In this document: piece after piece, positions 1 through 8,228 of the stretch
How positions within the stretch are numbered: the first letter of the stretch is position 1
How the letters are laid out: each line of letters opens with the position of its first letter
Assembly (NCBI GenBank): GCA_022340665.1
Contig: JAJDNM010000012.1
Span: 27,078 to 91,077, forward strand
Direction of reading: 5' to 3'
Origin: Acidobacteriota bacterium
GTDB lineage: Bacteria; Acidobacteriota; Thermoanaerobaculia; Thermoanaerobaculales; Sulfomarinibacteraceae
Length of the DNA stretch: 64,000 nucleotides
Position numbers and translations under genes: made by a program
The notes under the pieces: model-generated
Databases searched by the model: none
What the model saw: the letters and a program-made list of their open reading frames with translations, nothing else
What the model was told of the DNA's origin: nothing

Positions 1-933
1 AAGACCCGAATAGACCAGGATACGGCGAATGCGTGCGGGCGTGGCCCCCAGCGCCTGCAGCATCCCCGAGGAGCGCTGCTTGTCGATGGCGAGTACCACC
101 AGCGCTGAGCTGACCTGAAACGAGGCCACCGCTATGACCAGGCTGAGGACCACGAAAAGGGACAGAGTCAGCCATCGGTGGGCGGCGAAAAGAGAGCTGT
201 TCATCTCCTGCCAGTCGGTGAACAGTAGACGAGGGTCGAGGTCGCTGAGTTTCTCCCTGGCCTCACCCACAGCCATCGGGTCGGTGAGCTCGATCTCGAT
301 CCCGGCAACAGCCGTATCCGGCAGCAACAACAGGGTGTCCGCCAGCGGGATCGTGATCCATTGTTCGTCGAACTCAGCGAATGCGAGACTGAAAGTTCCC
401 ACCACCTGGAGACGGAGGGCGGGCAGAATCCAGGAGTTTCCCGCGGGAGGGAGCCGAACAAGCGCGGTGTCTCCGGTCCCGAGTCCCACCTTCTGTGACA
501 GTCGCTCGCCAAGGACTGCAACCAGGCCGTCGCCTTTCGGCCAGTGTTCGAAGCCGGTGTAGGAGGGTGGGTCAGCCACCGCCTTGAGGGTGACGGGGAT
601 CGGACTGGTGGGTTCTGCGGGGTCGTCCAGGAGACCCGTCAGATAGGTGACCGGAGTTGCCCGCACGACTCCATCCTCCTCGGCGATTTGCAGGGAAAGG
701 TCATGGGCCTCTCCGGGCTCCAGCGAACCGAGGGCGAATCCGACCATGTGCGCGTTCCCACGTTGGAGGGCAGTTGCGATCGCACTCGAGTAGCCATTCA
801 TCAGGGCCAGTGTGATCACCAGCGCCGCGACGGCGACGGCAACGCTGATGAAGGCCGCCAGGGAGGTCCCGCGAAGCAGCACCCCGGTCCGCCGGCGGAG
901 AAAGCGCAGGGCGAGCTCGAGCTCCAGGTTCAC
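1..933 (-). CDS. LolC/LolE-type ABC transporter permease (FtsX family), 3' end cut by window
   Basis: Reading the minus strand from a GTG at 933 gives 311 open codons that run off the left edge. The N-terminus (ELALRFLRRRTG, then a long hydrophobic helix at about residues 20-50 ending in ALMNGY) is typical of the LolC/LolE lipoprotein-release permeases, whose first transmembrane segment is followed by a large periplasmic domain (here about 55-270). A second hydrophobic helix begins near 275 (LSLFVVLSLVIAVASF). The family extracts lipoproteins from the inner membrane with LolD. No LolD gene is visible, so a MacB-like exporter subunit is the alternative. The gene starts 47 bases downstream of arsM on the same strand. 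Confidence 0.82.
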   Translation of the reverse strand, partial: MNLELELALRFLRRRTGVLLRGTSLAAFISVAVAVAALVITLALMNGYSSAIATALQRGNAHMVGFALGSLEPGEAHDLSLQIAEEDGVVRATPVTYLTGLLDDPAEPTSPIPVTLKAVADPPSYTGFEHWPKGDGLVAVLGERLSQKVGLGTGDTALVRLPPAGNSWILPALRLQVVGTFSLAFAEFDEQWITIPLADTLLLLPDTAVAGIEIELTDPMAVGEAREKLSDLDPRLLFTDWQEMNSSLFAAHRWLTLSLFVVLSLVIAVASFQVSSALVVLAIDKQRSSGMLQALGATPARIRRILVYSGL

Positions 934-954
934 CGTGGCAGTCTACTTCAGACC

Positions 955-990
955 TTCGAAACGTTCGAACGTTCAACGTTCTAACGTTTT
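955..990. repeat. AACGTT-type repeat (family C) overlapping the arsM stop
   Basis: Degenerate copies of a TTCGAACGTT-like palindromic unit. The element covers the last codons of arsM: the final Arg codon and TAG stop are made from AACGTTAG. Similar elements occur at 10213, 16783, 23093 and 24770, each close to a stop codon. Confidence 0.75.
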
Positions 991-1832
991 CGGGCGCGAT
1001 AGGTCACCGACCGCACGATCCCCGCAACCGCGTTCCTCGATATCCCCTCCGATTCCATGATCGAGATGATCTCTGCCGGGGATGCCCTTTCAGTCATGTC
1101 GAGGAAATCGACATCTTTGAGGACCTCGACGTCGCCAAGACCCGCCTCATCGAGCATCTCGAAGTACCGTTCCCTGCGTTCGCCGCCGGCCACACATCCC
1201 ACGTACGCGAGCACGTTGTCACGGATGGCGTCCGGCAGTCTGCCGTCGAGCACGACGTCGGAAATCACCAGCCGACCGCCGGTGCGAAGCACACGGGCGA
1301 TCTCGGCGAAGACAAGCGCCTTGTCCGGCACCAGATTGATGACGCAATTGCTGGTCACGGCGTCCACGGAGGCATCTTCCACCGGCAGGTCCTCGAGTCT
1401 GCCTTCGCGGAAATCGACCTGATTGGCGCCTACGGCTATCGCGTTCTTTCGCGCAACTGAGAGCATTTCCGGCGTCATATCGACGCCGATGACCTTGCCC
1501 TCGGGCCCGACCTTGGCGGCGGCGATCAGCGCGTCGATGCCCGCTCCGGAACCGAGGTCAAGGACGGTCTCACCGAGCTCCAGATCGAGATGGTCGAGAG
1601 GGGCGCCGCAACCAAGTCCAAGGTTGGCGCCATCAGGAAGAAGATCGAGATCGACCTTGTCGTATCCGAGGGTGGTCGCGATCTCGACCGTGTTTCCACA
1701 GCAACTGGTTGGCTGCGGCCCGCAGCACGAAGTGCCGGCTGTCGCAAAGACTCCGTATCGTTCACGCACCTTCTTCACCACCGATTCGTCGTCGGTCTCG
1801 ATGTTGTCGGGCTGGAAATTTTCTTCACTCAT
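981..1832 (-). CDS. arsM: Arsenite S-adenosylmethionine methyltransferase ArsM
   Basis: The 283-residue protein has the ArsM layout: an N-terminal Cys-rich stretch (Cys36-37, Cys44-45), a Rossmann SAM-binding motif (LDLGSGAGID, about 91-100), and the conserved family cysteines at 75 (LGLGCGAP), 163 (TSNCVINLVPD) and 213 (VGCVAGG). In ArsM proteins the conserved cysteines bind As(III), which is methylated stepwise to methylarsenicals. The ATG is preceded by AGGAGG lying inside the upstream regulator gene, and the two genes overlap by 8 bases, so they are translationally coupled. The context supports arsenic-responsive expression. Confidence 0.93.
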   Translation of the reverse strand: MSEENFQPDNIETDDESVVKKVRERYGVFATAGTSCCGPQPTSCCGNTVEIATTLGYDKVDLDLLPDGANLGLGCGAPLDHLDLELGETVLDLGSGAGIDALIAAAKVGPEGKVIGVDMTPEMLSVARKNAIAVGANQVDFREGRLEDLPVEDASVDAVTSNCVINLVPDKALVFAEIARVLRTGGRLVISDVVLDGRLPDAIRDNVLAYVGCVAGGERRERYFEMLDEAGLGDVEVLKDVDFLDMTERASPAEIISIMESEGISRNAVAGIVRSVTYRARKR

Positions 1833-2349
1833 CGCTTCCTCCTGGGGAACAGGAATTTACCGTGGGCATGAGGTGGTCGTAGGCGCCGGGGCAACACGCT
1901 TCGGTCGCGCCTCGTACCGCCAATAGCAGATCCTCGAGCACCGACAGCGTTTCGGATGCCGTGCTCAGCGGCAGGCAATCGAGAACAGAACGGGCGAATG
2001 CCTGCTCCTGCCGCCTGACGTCTCCTGCAGCCGTCTCACCCGCTGCGGTAAGAGCGACCGTCTGGGCGCGGCCGTCGACCGGATCCGGTTCTTTCTCAAT
2101 CAACCCGCGCTCTTCGAGGCGAGCGAGGTTGCGGCTCAACGTGCTGGGAGCGATGCCGAGCCGGTTTCCGAGGTCACGCAGCCTCATTGCGCCGTCGGAC
2201 AGCGCGTCGAGGGTGGCAGCCTGGGCGACCGTCATGCCGCAACAGTTCATGTCGGCCCGCTCGGCGAGGGAAAAGCGGCGGACGAGAGCACGGATGATCT
2301 CGCGCAGCCGCTGTGCCTGGATGTCTGCCAGTGTGAAGGATTCAGCCAT
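1825..2349 (-). CDS. MarR-family transcriptional regulator with vicinal cysteine pairs (putative arsenic/thiol sensor)
   Basis: A winged-helix MarR fold is visible. The DNA-reading helix region RDLGNRLGIAPSTLSRNLAR and wing EKEPDPVDGRAQTVALT sit near residues 60-105. Cysteine pairs lie before the winged helix (NCCGMT) and near the C-terminus (EACCPG), with two further single Cys; vicinal thiols are common As(III) ligands. The gene overlaps arsM and is preceded by a 19-bp palindrome, so autorepression relieved by arsenite is a reasonable inference. I chose ATG 2349; an in-frame GTG at 2358 would add three residues. Either start leaves almost no leader after the promoter. Confidence 0.85.
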   Translation of the reverse strand: MAESFTLADIQAQRLREIIRALVRRFSLAERADMNCCGMTVAQAATLDALSDGAMRLRDLGNRLGIAPSTLSRNLARLEERGLIEKEPDPVDGRAQTVALTAAGETAAGDVRRQEQAFARSVLDCLPLSTASETLSVLEDLLLAVRGATEACCPGAYDHLMPTVNSCSPGGSDE

Positions 2350-2364
2350 CTCGCTCACGGAATT

Positions 2365-2395
2365 TATTTGTATAATACAAATATAAGCTTGTCAA
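2365..2395 (-). promoter_or_regulatory. Promoter and palindromic operator of the MarR-arsM operon
   Basis: Positions 2365-2383 form a perfect 9-1-9 inverted repeat (TATTTGTAT, A, ATACAAATA). On the minus strand a consensus -35 TTGACA occupies 2395-2390. The -10 candidates (TATACA at a 15-base or TACAAA at a 17-base spacing) lie inside the palindrome. A repressor bound there would block RNA polymerase, as is usual for MarR autoregulation. Confidence 0.75.
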
Positions 2396-2612
2396 GGGTG
2401 AGTCGCTATTCTTTCGATAGAACTGGATTTATGCTGTAAGTGTTCACGTGTAAGGGTTTAAAGATCAGAAGAGACGATTCCGCTCGCTCCGCCGAAAGCT
2501 ATTTCCGCCCTCGGTCCTCAAATCTCGACTCTGAGCTCACGGCTCGCAACTCTGGACTCCCGGCCCATCGCAGGTTTCAGCTATAGGGGTTTGGGTGTAC
2601 TATTCCGACCTT

Positions 2613-3962
2613 ATGGCGAAATGGTCACCCGATTCGTGGAAGAGCAAGCCTGCGGGACAGCAGCCGGTCTACCCGGACCAGGGAAACCTAACGGCCACCG
2701 TCGAGCAGCTTGCATCTCTTCCGCCGCTCGTCACCTCGTGGGAGATCGAACGGCTGCGAGCCCAGCTCGCCGACGCGGCTGTCGGCAAGCGATTCCTGCT
2801 CCAGGGAGGCGCCTGCGCGGAGCGATTCGATCAGTGCAACGCCAGCATCATCACCAATAAGATCAAGATTCTCTTGCAGATGAGCCTGGTGCTGACCTTC
2901 GGGCTCAAACGCCAGATCATCCGGGTCGGGCGATTCGCCGGCCAGTACGCGAAACCCAGAAGTTCTGACAGCGAAGAGCGAAACGGCGTCACGCTGCCGA
3001 GCTATCGGGGCGAGATCGTCAACGGACCGGAATTCACCGCCGAAGCTCGGACGCCCAATCCCAGGCGAATGCTTATCGGCTATGAGCACGCCGCCCTGAC
3101 CCTCAACTTCATTCGTTCGTTGGTGGATGGCGGTTTCGCTGATCTTCACCATCCCGAGTATTGGGACCTCGATTTCGTCAATCACTCTCCGCGAGCCAAG
3201 GAATACCAGGAGTTGGTGGCCCATCTTTCCGACTCGCTTCGTTTCATGGAAACGCTGGCGGGGATCCAGGCCGGGGAGATCAGTCGGGTCGATTTCTTCA
3301 CCAGCCACGAAGCGCTGCTCCTGCCCTATGAGCAGGCGGTGACGCGCCAAGTGCCGCGGCGGGAGGGCTGGTACAACCTCGGCACCCATCTACCCTGGGT
3401 CGGACTGCGGACTGCGGAGGTCGACGGCGCGCACGTCGATTATTTTCGCGGCATCCGCAATCCGATCGGCGTGAAGGTCGGCCCGTCGATGACGCCGGAA
3501 TGGCTTTTGGATTTGCTCGACATCCTCGATCCGGATATCGAACCGGGTCGTATCACGCTGATTCATCGCATGGGATACGACAAGGTGGCGCAAAGGCTCC
3601 CGCCCTTGATCGAGGCGGTTCAGCGAGCGGGACGGCTGGTCCTGTGGTGCTGCGACCCGATGCACGGCAACACCGAGAAGACGGCAAGCGGCCGCAAGAC
3701 CAGGAAGTTCGACAACATTCTTTCCGAGCTCGAACAGAGCTTCGACATCCATGCTCAACTCGAGTCCTATCTGGGCGGCGTTCATTTCGAGCTCTCGGGT
3801 GACAACGTCACCGAGTGCATCGGTGGGGCCCGAGGACTCTCGGAGGTCGATCTCGACCGCGCCTACGAATCGAGGGTCGACCCGAGGTTGAACTACGAAC
3901 AGGCGCTGGAAATGGCGATCCTGATCGGTCGAAAGGTCGAGAAGATGAACGGCAATTCCTGA
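2613..3962 (+). CDS. Class II 3-deoxy-7-phosphoheptulonate (DAHP) synthase
   Basis: Catalyses phosphoenolpyruvate plus erythrose 4-phosphate to DAHP, the first step of the shikimate pathway. The protein begins with the class II signature WSPDSW and continues through LQGGACAERF (metal-binding Cys), RMLIGYEHAALTLN, HLPWVGLRT, RNPIGVKVGPSM, WCCDPMHGNT and the closing SDNVTEC-like motif (SGDNVTECIGG). At 449 residues it matches the plant/actinobacterial class II length. A GTG at 2595 could add six residues, but ATG 2613 directly precedes the conserved start. It appears monocistronic; no other shikimate gene is near. Confidence 0.95.
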   Translation: MAKWSPDSWKSKPAGQQPVYPDQGNLTATVEQLASLPPLVTSWEIERLRAQLADAAVGKRFLLQGGACAERFDQCNASIITNKIKILLQMSLVLTFGLKRQIIRVGRFAGQYAKPRSSDSEERNGVTLPSYRGEIVNGPEFTAEARTPNPRRMLIGYEHAALTLNFIRSLVDGGFADLHHPEYWDLDFVNHSPRAKEYQELVAHLSDSLRFMETLAGIQAGEISRVDFFTSHEALLLPYEQAVTRQVPRREGWYNLGTHLPWVGLRTAEVDGAHVDYFRGIRNPIGVKVGPSMTPEWLLDLLDILDPDIEPGRITLIHRMGYDKVAQRLPPLIEAVQRAGRLVLWCCDPMHGNTEKTASGRKTRKFDNILSELEQSFDIHAQLESYLGGVHFELSGDNVTECIGGARGLSEVDLDRAYESRVDPRLNYEQALEMAILIGRKVEKMNGNS

Positions 3963-4043
3963 CGTTCGGTGACCGCCAGCGGCTGTCGACTGGATTCAGG
4001 AATTGCGGTGCTACACTCCCTTGGTTGAATTTGGGGGGGCCGC

Positions 4044-5633
4044 ATGCGCCATATCTGGGTTTTCGCTCTCGTCTCTGTTTTGTCTTTCATCATTCCCGCC
4101 GTTTCGGCAGAAGAAACCGTCGATCTCGATGCCGTCACGAAGATCCGAGACCAGGGTTTTCGCCACTCGAAGGTCATGGATTATGCGTGGCACCTGACCG
4201 AGGGAGTCGGTCCGCGACTCACCGGGACGCCTCAGGAACTCGAGGCCCATGAGTGGGCCAAGGGTGCGTTCGCCGAGTTGGGGATGGATGCCTGGGTCGA
4301 GGACTATGACTTCGGTCGTGGCTGGGTCGTGGATCGGGTTCAGGTTCGGATGACGAGCCCTTACATCCAGCCCCTCGAGGCCTTGCCCCAGGCGTGGACT
4401 CCGGGAACCGATGGAACGGTCCGTGGGCAAGTGGTCCGCGCAACCCTCGAATCCGAGGAGGATCTCGAGAAATGGACCGGCAAGCTGGCGGGCAAAATCG
4501 TGCTGCTGGAAGATGCCGCCGAACCGAAGCAAATCGATTCCCAGCTCTTCAAGCGCTGGAATGACGAGGGACTCGAGGAGCTTTCGAAGTACGACATTCC
4601 GAGCGAGCGGCGGAGCCAATGGCGCAAGCGGATGCTCAAGCGGTTCACGTTCTGGAAGAGGTATGCGACGTTCCTCGAAGACGAGGGCGTGGTGGCGACC
4701 ATCGAGCCGAGCTCCCGCGACAACGGTCTGGTCCGGGTTACCGGAAACAGGTCCAATCGCGAGAGCGAGAGACCGCTCGGGGTCGCCGGACTGGTGATGA
4801 CGACCGAACATTACAACCGTCTTATTCGGATGCTGGATCGGGAAATCGAGCCGGAGATCGAGATCGACGTCGAGGTGCGTTGGTTCGAGGAGCCCGGCAA
4901 GGCATACAACACAATCGCCGAGCTGGGCGGTTCGGACCTCGCCGGCGAAACCGTGATGGTCGGCGGCCACCTCGACTCCTGGCACTCCGGCACCGGCGCC
5001 ACCGACAACGGAGGCAACTGCGCGGTGGTCATGGAAGCACTGCGGATCCTCAAGGATGCGGGACTCCAACCGCGTCGAACGATCCGTGTCGGATTGTGGA
5101 GCGGCGAGGAACAGGGTTATCTCGGTTCGAGGGAGTACATCGAGCGCCACCTCGCCACGCGACCCGAGCATACCGACCCCGAACAGCTCGCTCTGCCAGA
5201 GTTCGCCCGCGAGCAGACGTGGCCCATCCAACCGACGGCTGAGCATGCCAAAGTTTCGGCGTATTTCAACATCGACAACGGCGGTGGCCGGATTCGGGGC
5301 ATCTACGCCCAGGAGAACGCCGGCGTCGTGCCGATCTTCAGGGCCTGGCTCGAGCCGTTCGCAGACGTTGGAGCGGACACAGTGACGATGGAGAACACCG
5401 GCGGGACCGATCACCAGCCGTTCGATTGGGTTGGCATCCCGGGCTTTCAATTCATCCAGGACGGCATGGACTACATGGGTCGTACGCACCACTCGAACGT
5501 CGACACCTACGATCATCTCGATGGGGATGACCTGAAGCAGTCTGCAGTGGTGCTCGCCTCATTCCTCTGGCACGCGGCCAACCGCGACGAGCTGCTCCCG
5601 CGCAAACCGATGCCGACCAAGCCCGAAGAGTGA
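4044..5633 (+). CDS. Secreted M28-family zinc metallopeptidase
   Basis: A 529-residue exported protein with a signal peptide (hydrophobic residues 4-20, probable cut after VSA22). A PA-like insert lies at about 115-290 (GKLAGKIVLLED), followed by the M28 catalytic domain. Expected zinc and catalytic residues are visible: His309 and Asp311 (GGHLDSW), Asp321 (TDNGGN), Glu355-Glu356 (SGEEQG), Asp411 (FNIDNGGG) and His482 or His483 (THHSNVDTYD). The family removes amino acids from peptides; substrate cannot be told. It probably acts in the periplasm. The stop codon touches a family A repeat. Confidence 0.92.
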   Translation: MRHIWVFALVSVLSFIIPAVSAEETVDLDAVTKIRDQGFRHSKVMDYAWHLTEGVGPRLTGTPQELEAHEWAKGAFAELGMDAWVEDYDFGRGWVVDRVQVRMTSPYIQPLEALPQAWTPGTDGTVRGQVVRATLESEEDLEKWTGKLAGKIVLLEDAAEPKQIDSQLFKRWNDEGLEELSKYDIPSERRSQWRKRMLKRFTFWKRYATFLEDEGVVATIEPSSRDNGLVRVTGNRSNRESERPLGVAGLVMTTEHYNRLIRMLDREIEPEIEIDVEVRWFEEPGKAYNTIAELGGSDLAGETVMVGGHLDSWHSGTGATDNGGNCAVVMEALRILKDAGLQPRRTIRVGLWSGEEQGYLGSREYIERHLATRPEHTDPEQLALPEFAREQTWPIQPTAEHAKVSAYFNIDNGGGRIRGIYAQENAGVVPIFRAWLEPFADVGADTVTMENTGGTDHQPFDWVGIPGFQFIQDGMDYMGRTHHSNVDTYDHLDGDDLKQSAVVLASFLWHAANRDELLPRKPMPTKPEE

Positions 5634-5741
5634 ATTCGGAATTCTGAAATAGGAATTCTGAATTCCCACCCACCCTCTCCCCGACCCGGAAGGTGGGGGG
5701 AGGGCGAGATTCAGAATTCCGAACTCCGAATTCCCAATTCG
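5634..5741. repeat. Hairpin repeat element, family A, with CCCACCC core
   Basis: The left arm consists of GAATTC-type units (GAATTCGGAATTCTGAAAT and so on), then a C-rich core (CCCACCCACCC) facing a G-rich strand (GGTGGGGGG), then a right arm of CAGAATTCCGAACTCC-type units complementary to the left arm. It starts at the M28 peptidase stop. Confidence 0.75.
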
Positions 5742-5782
5742 AGAGAAGCTTGATTTTCCCCGACAGTGTGTCGATCTGTCGG

Positions 5783-6454
5783 TCAGTCGTTCAGCTTCTT
5801 GTTCTTCCAGTACTTGGTGCCTGACAGGTCGGCGTTGAGCATCAAACCCTTCTCTGTGAGCTGGTAGATGGCGAGGCCGTTGACGAAGTCGGTCCTCACC
5901 TCGGTCGCAGCCTTCCCAGCCGCCGCTGTGGCCCCGGCGTCCGCCTGCCAGCCCTGGTTGACGAAGCTGTCGAATGTCTTCGGGTCCTCCATCAGGAACA
6001 CTACCTGGTACTTGTCGATGCCGGCCCCGAATCCAACGCCGCCGGTGCCCATCTTCATGTAGGTGCGTTCGCCGGTTTTCTTATTCACAGCCACCCCGTT
6101 GCCGCCACCGCCGGAGAATCCCCAGGCGAGCTTGAGGTTGTCGAAGACCGCCCAGCCATAGGCGTGGGAGTAGAGATCTTTCGCCTTGCTGTTCTCGGCG
6201 AAGAGCTCGTCGAGGCTCTCCTTGGCCATCGCATCGATCTTGGCCGCTTTGGCCTCCTGTTTCATCGTCTCCCACTCCGGCTCGTCGGCGGGTGCTTGCT
6301 GGGCCGGTGCTTGAGCCGCTGGCGCTTCATTTTTCACGGCCTCGGCCTCGCGGGCGACCTCGGTAGACTCCTCCTTCGAACAGCCCAGTCCGGGCAGAAC
6401 GAGCAGCCCGACGACCACCACCATCACGATGCCCATTGCCTCTTTCCTCATCAT
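5783..6454 (-). CDS. SYLF/YSC84-domain lipoprotein
   Basis: A 223-residue protein with a type II signal peptide (lipobox LGLGC at about 22-26), then an Ala/Pro/Glu-rich linker (about 30-60), then a SYLF (Ysc84) domain. The domain shows the typical hydrophobic glycine-rich segments YGWAVFDNLKLAWGFSGGGGNGVAV and MGTGGVGFGAG, and ends LNADLSGTKYW. SYLF domains bind lipids; bacterial members are envelope proteins of unclear role. Start is one of two adjacent ATGs after GGAGG. A 7-bp stem (5760-5782) abuts the stop but has no T run. Confidence 0.85.
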   Translation of the reverse strand: MMRKEAMGIVMVVVVGLLVLPGLGCSKEESTEVAREAEAVKNEAPAAQAPAQQAPADEPEWETMKQEAKAAKIDAMAKESLDELFAENSKAKDLYSHAYGWAVFDNLKLAWGFSGGGGNGVAVNKKTGERTYMKMGTGGVGFGAGIDKYQVVFLMEDPKTFDSFVNQGWQADAGATAAAGKAATEVRTDFVNGLAIYQLTEKGLMLNADLSGTKYWKNKKLND

Positions 6455-6711
6455 TATCCTCCTTGTGTATGCAGGCTTCGAGAGAGAAAGCTCACTATAG
6501 CGTAGAATGCGGCATCAACAAAGAAGTAGCCGGGCTATGATCTGACCGATGGCATCGGCAAGGACGGGCAGCTCCGCGACGAGTGCCTCTCGCGCATCCC
6601 GACACCCCTGCGATGCTGGAAGAATGAGGAAGCAGGAGTCTGGCAATCGGGAATCCCACTCCTCCTCATCCAACCTGAGGGGTGGGAGATCCAAAATTCG
6701 AAATTCGAAAT

Positions 6712-7638
6712 TCAGTTCGACAGCAACTTGATGTTTCCTGACGACGTGTCGACGTGCACATCGATTGCGTTCGGTCCGCCGTCGAGCTTGAGCTCGTCCT
6801 TTCCCCGAATCAGGGCGGGGAAGTCCGAGTGAATCCCCCCGGAGCTCACCTCTACCAGACCCGAGATCTTGGTGTATTCCGGGAAGGTCAGGGTCACGTT
6901 TCCGGACGACGCGCTTGCACGGACGGTGGTGTTGGGAGGGATCTCGTCCCATTGGGCCTTGATATTGCCCGAGGACGCGCTGAACTTCCCCACTCCGGTC
7001 AGACCGGAAACGTCGATGCTTCCAGACGAGGTGTCGACCTTTGCCAGCGCCGCGCCGCCTTCGAGGCGTACGGAGCCCGAAGAAGCATCAGCGGTGAATT
7101 CCGCCAGCGGGCGGGTCACGTTGGCGTGGATTGAGCCTGACGAGAGGTCTGAGTGCAGCTCTCGCATTGCGCCGTCGACCATCAAGCCCCCCGAAGAGGC
7201 ATCGAACGTGACTTTGGAGTTTCCGAAATCCCCGATGATCTTGGCTTCCCCAGATGAAGAGTCGATGAGTAGGTTGACGTCAGGAGGCATCAGGACGGTC
7301 ACCTGGCCTTTCGCCTTGACGTTCTTCCAGCTCCAGCCTTTGCTGCGCGTCGAGCGGATGAGGAGACGATTGCCCTGGTCTTCGAAGACTGGACTCAGGT
7401 CCTGGGCCGCCTTGGCCGATGAACTTCCGTCGCCCTTGACGGTGATATCGACGGTCACGTCGACCGATCCGCCGGGCTGAGTGCGCACCTCGACATTGTG
7501 GAACGACACGTCGACTACTACCGTGTCTCCCGGGCTGGCGTCGAAGCGGTGCTTTTTATGGATATCGATGTCGGCAGCGGCACTGCCGGCCAGCAGGAAA
7601 CACACAGCGGCTGCGATCAAGATGGAACGTACTCGCAT
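6712..7638 (-). CDS. DUF4097-family exported beta-repeat protein
   Basis: After a signal peptide (residues 1-24, ending AAADID) the protein consists of about eight repeats of roughly 20-25 residues. Each carries an SSG tripeptide (for example DASSGGLMVDG, DLSSGSIHANV, DTSSGSIDVSG, SASSGNIKAQW), giving a right-handed beta-solenoid-like DUF4097 fold. The ATG at 7638 follows AGGAGG; longer open frame upstream overlaps the preceding gene and lacks a signal. The family is often linked to envelope stress or adhesion genes, with no defined biochemistry. It follows the small lipoprotein gene by 56 bases and is probably cotranscribed. Confidence 0.85.
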   Translation of the reverse strand: MRVRSILIAAAVCFLLAGSAAADIDIHKKHRFDASPGDTVVVDVSFHNVEVRTQPGGSVDVTVDITVKGDGSSSAKAAQDLSPVFEDQGNRLLIRSTRSKGWSWKNVKAKGQVTVLMPPDVNLLIDSSSGEAKIIGDFGNSKVTFDASSGGLMVDGAMRELHSDLSSGSIHANVTRPLAEFTADASSGSVRLEGGAALAKVDTSSGSIDVSGLTGVGKFSASSGNIKAQWDEIPPNTTVRASASSGNVTLTFPEYTKISGLVEVSSGGIHSDFPALIRGKDELKLDGGPNAIDVHVDTSSGNIKLLSN

Positions 7639-7694
7639 GTCACATACCTCCTTCGTTCGCCGAAACGGGGGCTGTCCTCTGCCGTCACGGCCTT

Positions 7695-8183
7695 TTACTG
7701 CAACTTGAACGAAAAGTTGCGGCCGGTGTCGTTCGTGACCGTCACTCTGATGGACGAGTTGATGGTCTCGTCGGTCGACGTCGTGTTGCCGAGCATGCAC
7801 TCCGCGACCGCCCAGGGCATGGTGGCCTCGATCTTCCCGGAGCCCGCACCACGGATCACGAGATCGAATTTGCGGCCGCGCCTTCGACCTTCAACCGTGG
7901 CCTCACCGTCGCGATAGCTGGCGCGACTTCGCGGACCTCGGCCGTCCAGCGTTTCGAGGAGGGCCCTCATCTGACCATCAGCCCCTCCTTCGCACTCGAG
8001 GTTGGCGCCGATCAGATCCTCGACCAGACCACGGGCAACGGTCTCCGAGATCGCGACCGAGATCTCGTCGTCATCGACAGCCAGCTCGAAGTCGGACTTG
8101 GGCTCAGAACTTGCGCACGAGAACGAAAACGCAACGACCATCAGAATAATCAAGATGTGGCTGCATCGACATACCTTTGGCAT
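7695..8183 (-). CDS. Small lipoprotein of unknown function
   Basis: A 162-residue protein with a lipoprotein signal (MPKVCRCSHILIILMVVAF, lipobox SFSC at about 20-23). The mature part is acidic at first (FELAVDDDEISVAISE), then carries a basic RRRGRKFDLVIRGAG segment, with Cys in LECEGG and AECMLG. AGGAGGTCAA precedes the ATG. I do not recognise a family. It lies directly upstream of the DUF4097 gene on the same strand, so both may act together in the envelope. Confidence 0.75.
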   Translation of the reverse strand: MPKVCRCSHILIILMVVAFSFSCASSEPKSDFELAVDDDEISVAISETVARGLVEDLIGANLECEGGADGQMRALLETLDGRGPRSRASYRDGEATVEGRRRGRKFDLVIRGAGSGKIEATMPWAVAECMLGNTTSTDETINSSIRVTVTNDTGRNFSFKLQ

Positions 8184-8228
8184 TTGACCTCCTACCCGAT
8201 CTGGACAACGCAGAACGAGGGAAAAGGT

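Noticed and set aside
2401..2612. Riboswitch or T-box upstream of DAHP synthase
   Set aside because: I found no conserved aptamer or T-box motif in the gap, only a short GC-rich leader.
5760..5782. 7-bp inverted repeat after the SYLF gene as a terminator
   Set aside because: The stem is short and is followed on the transcript strand by GGGGAAAA, not by a T run.
6515..6711. Possible remnant of a gene on the minus strand (REALVAELPVLADAIGQIIARLL)
   Set aside because: The phrase is protein-like, but the frame upstream is repeat sequence plus the DUF4097 gene read out of frame; too short to call a pseudogene.
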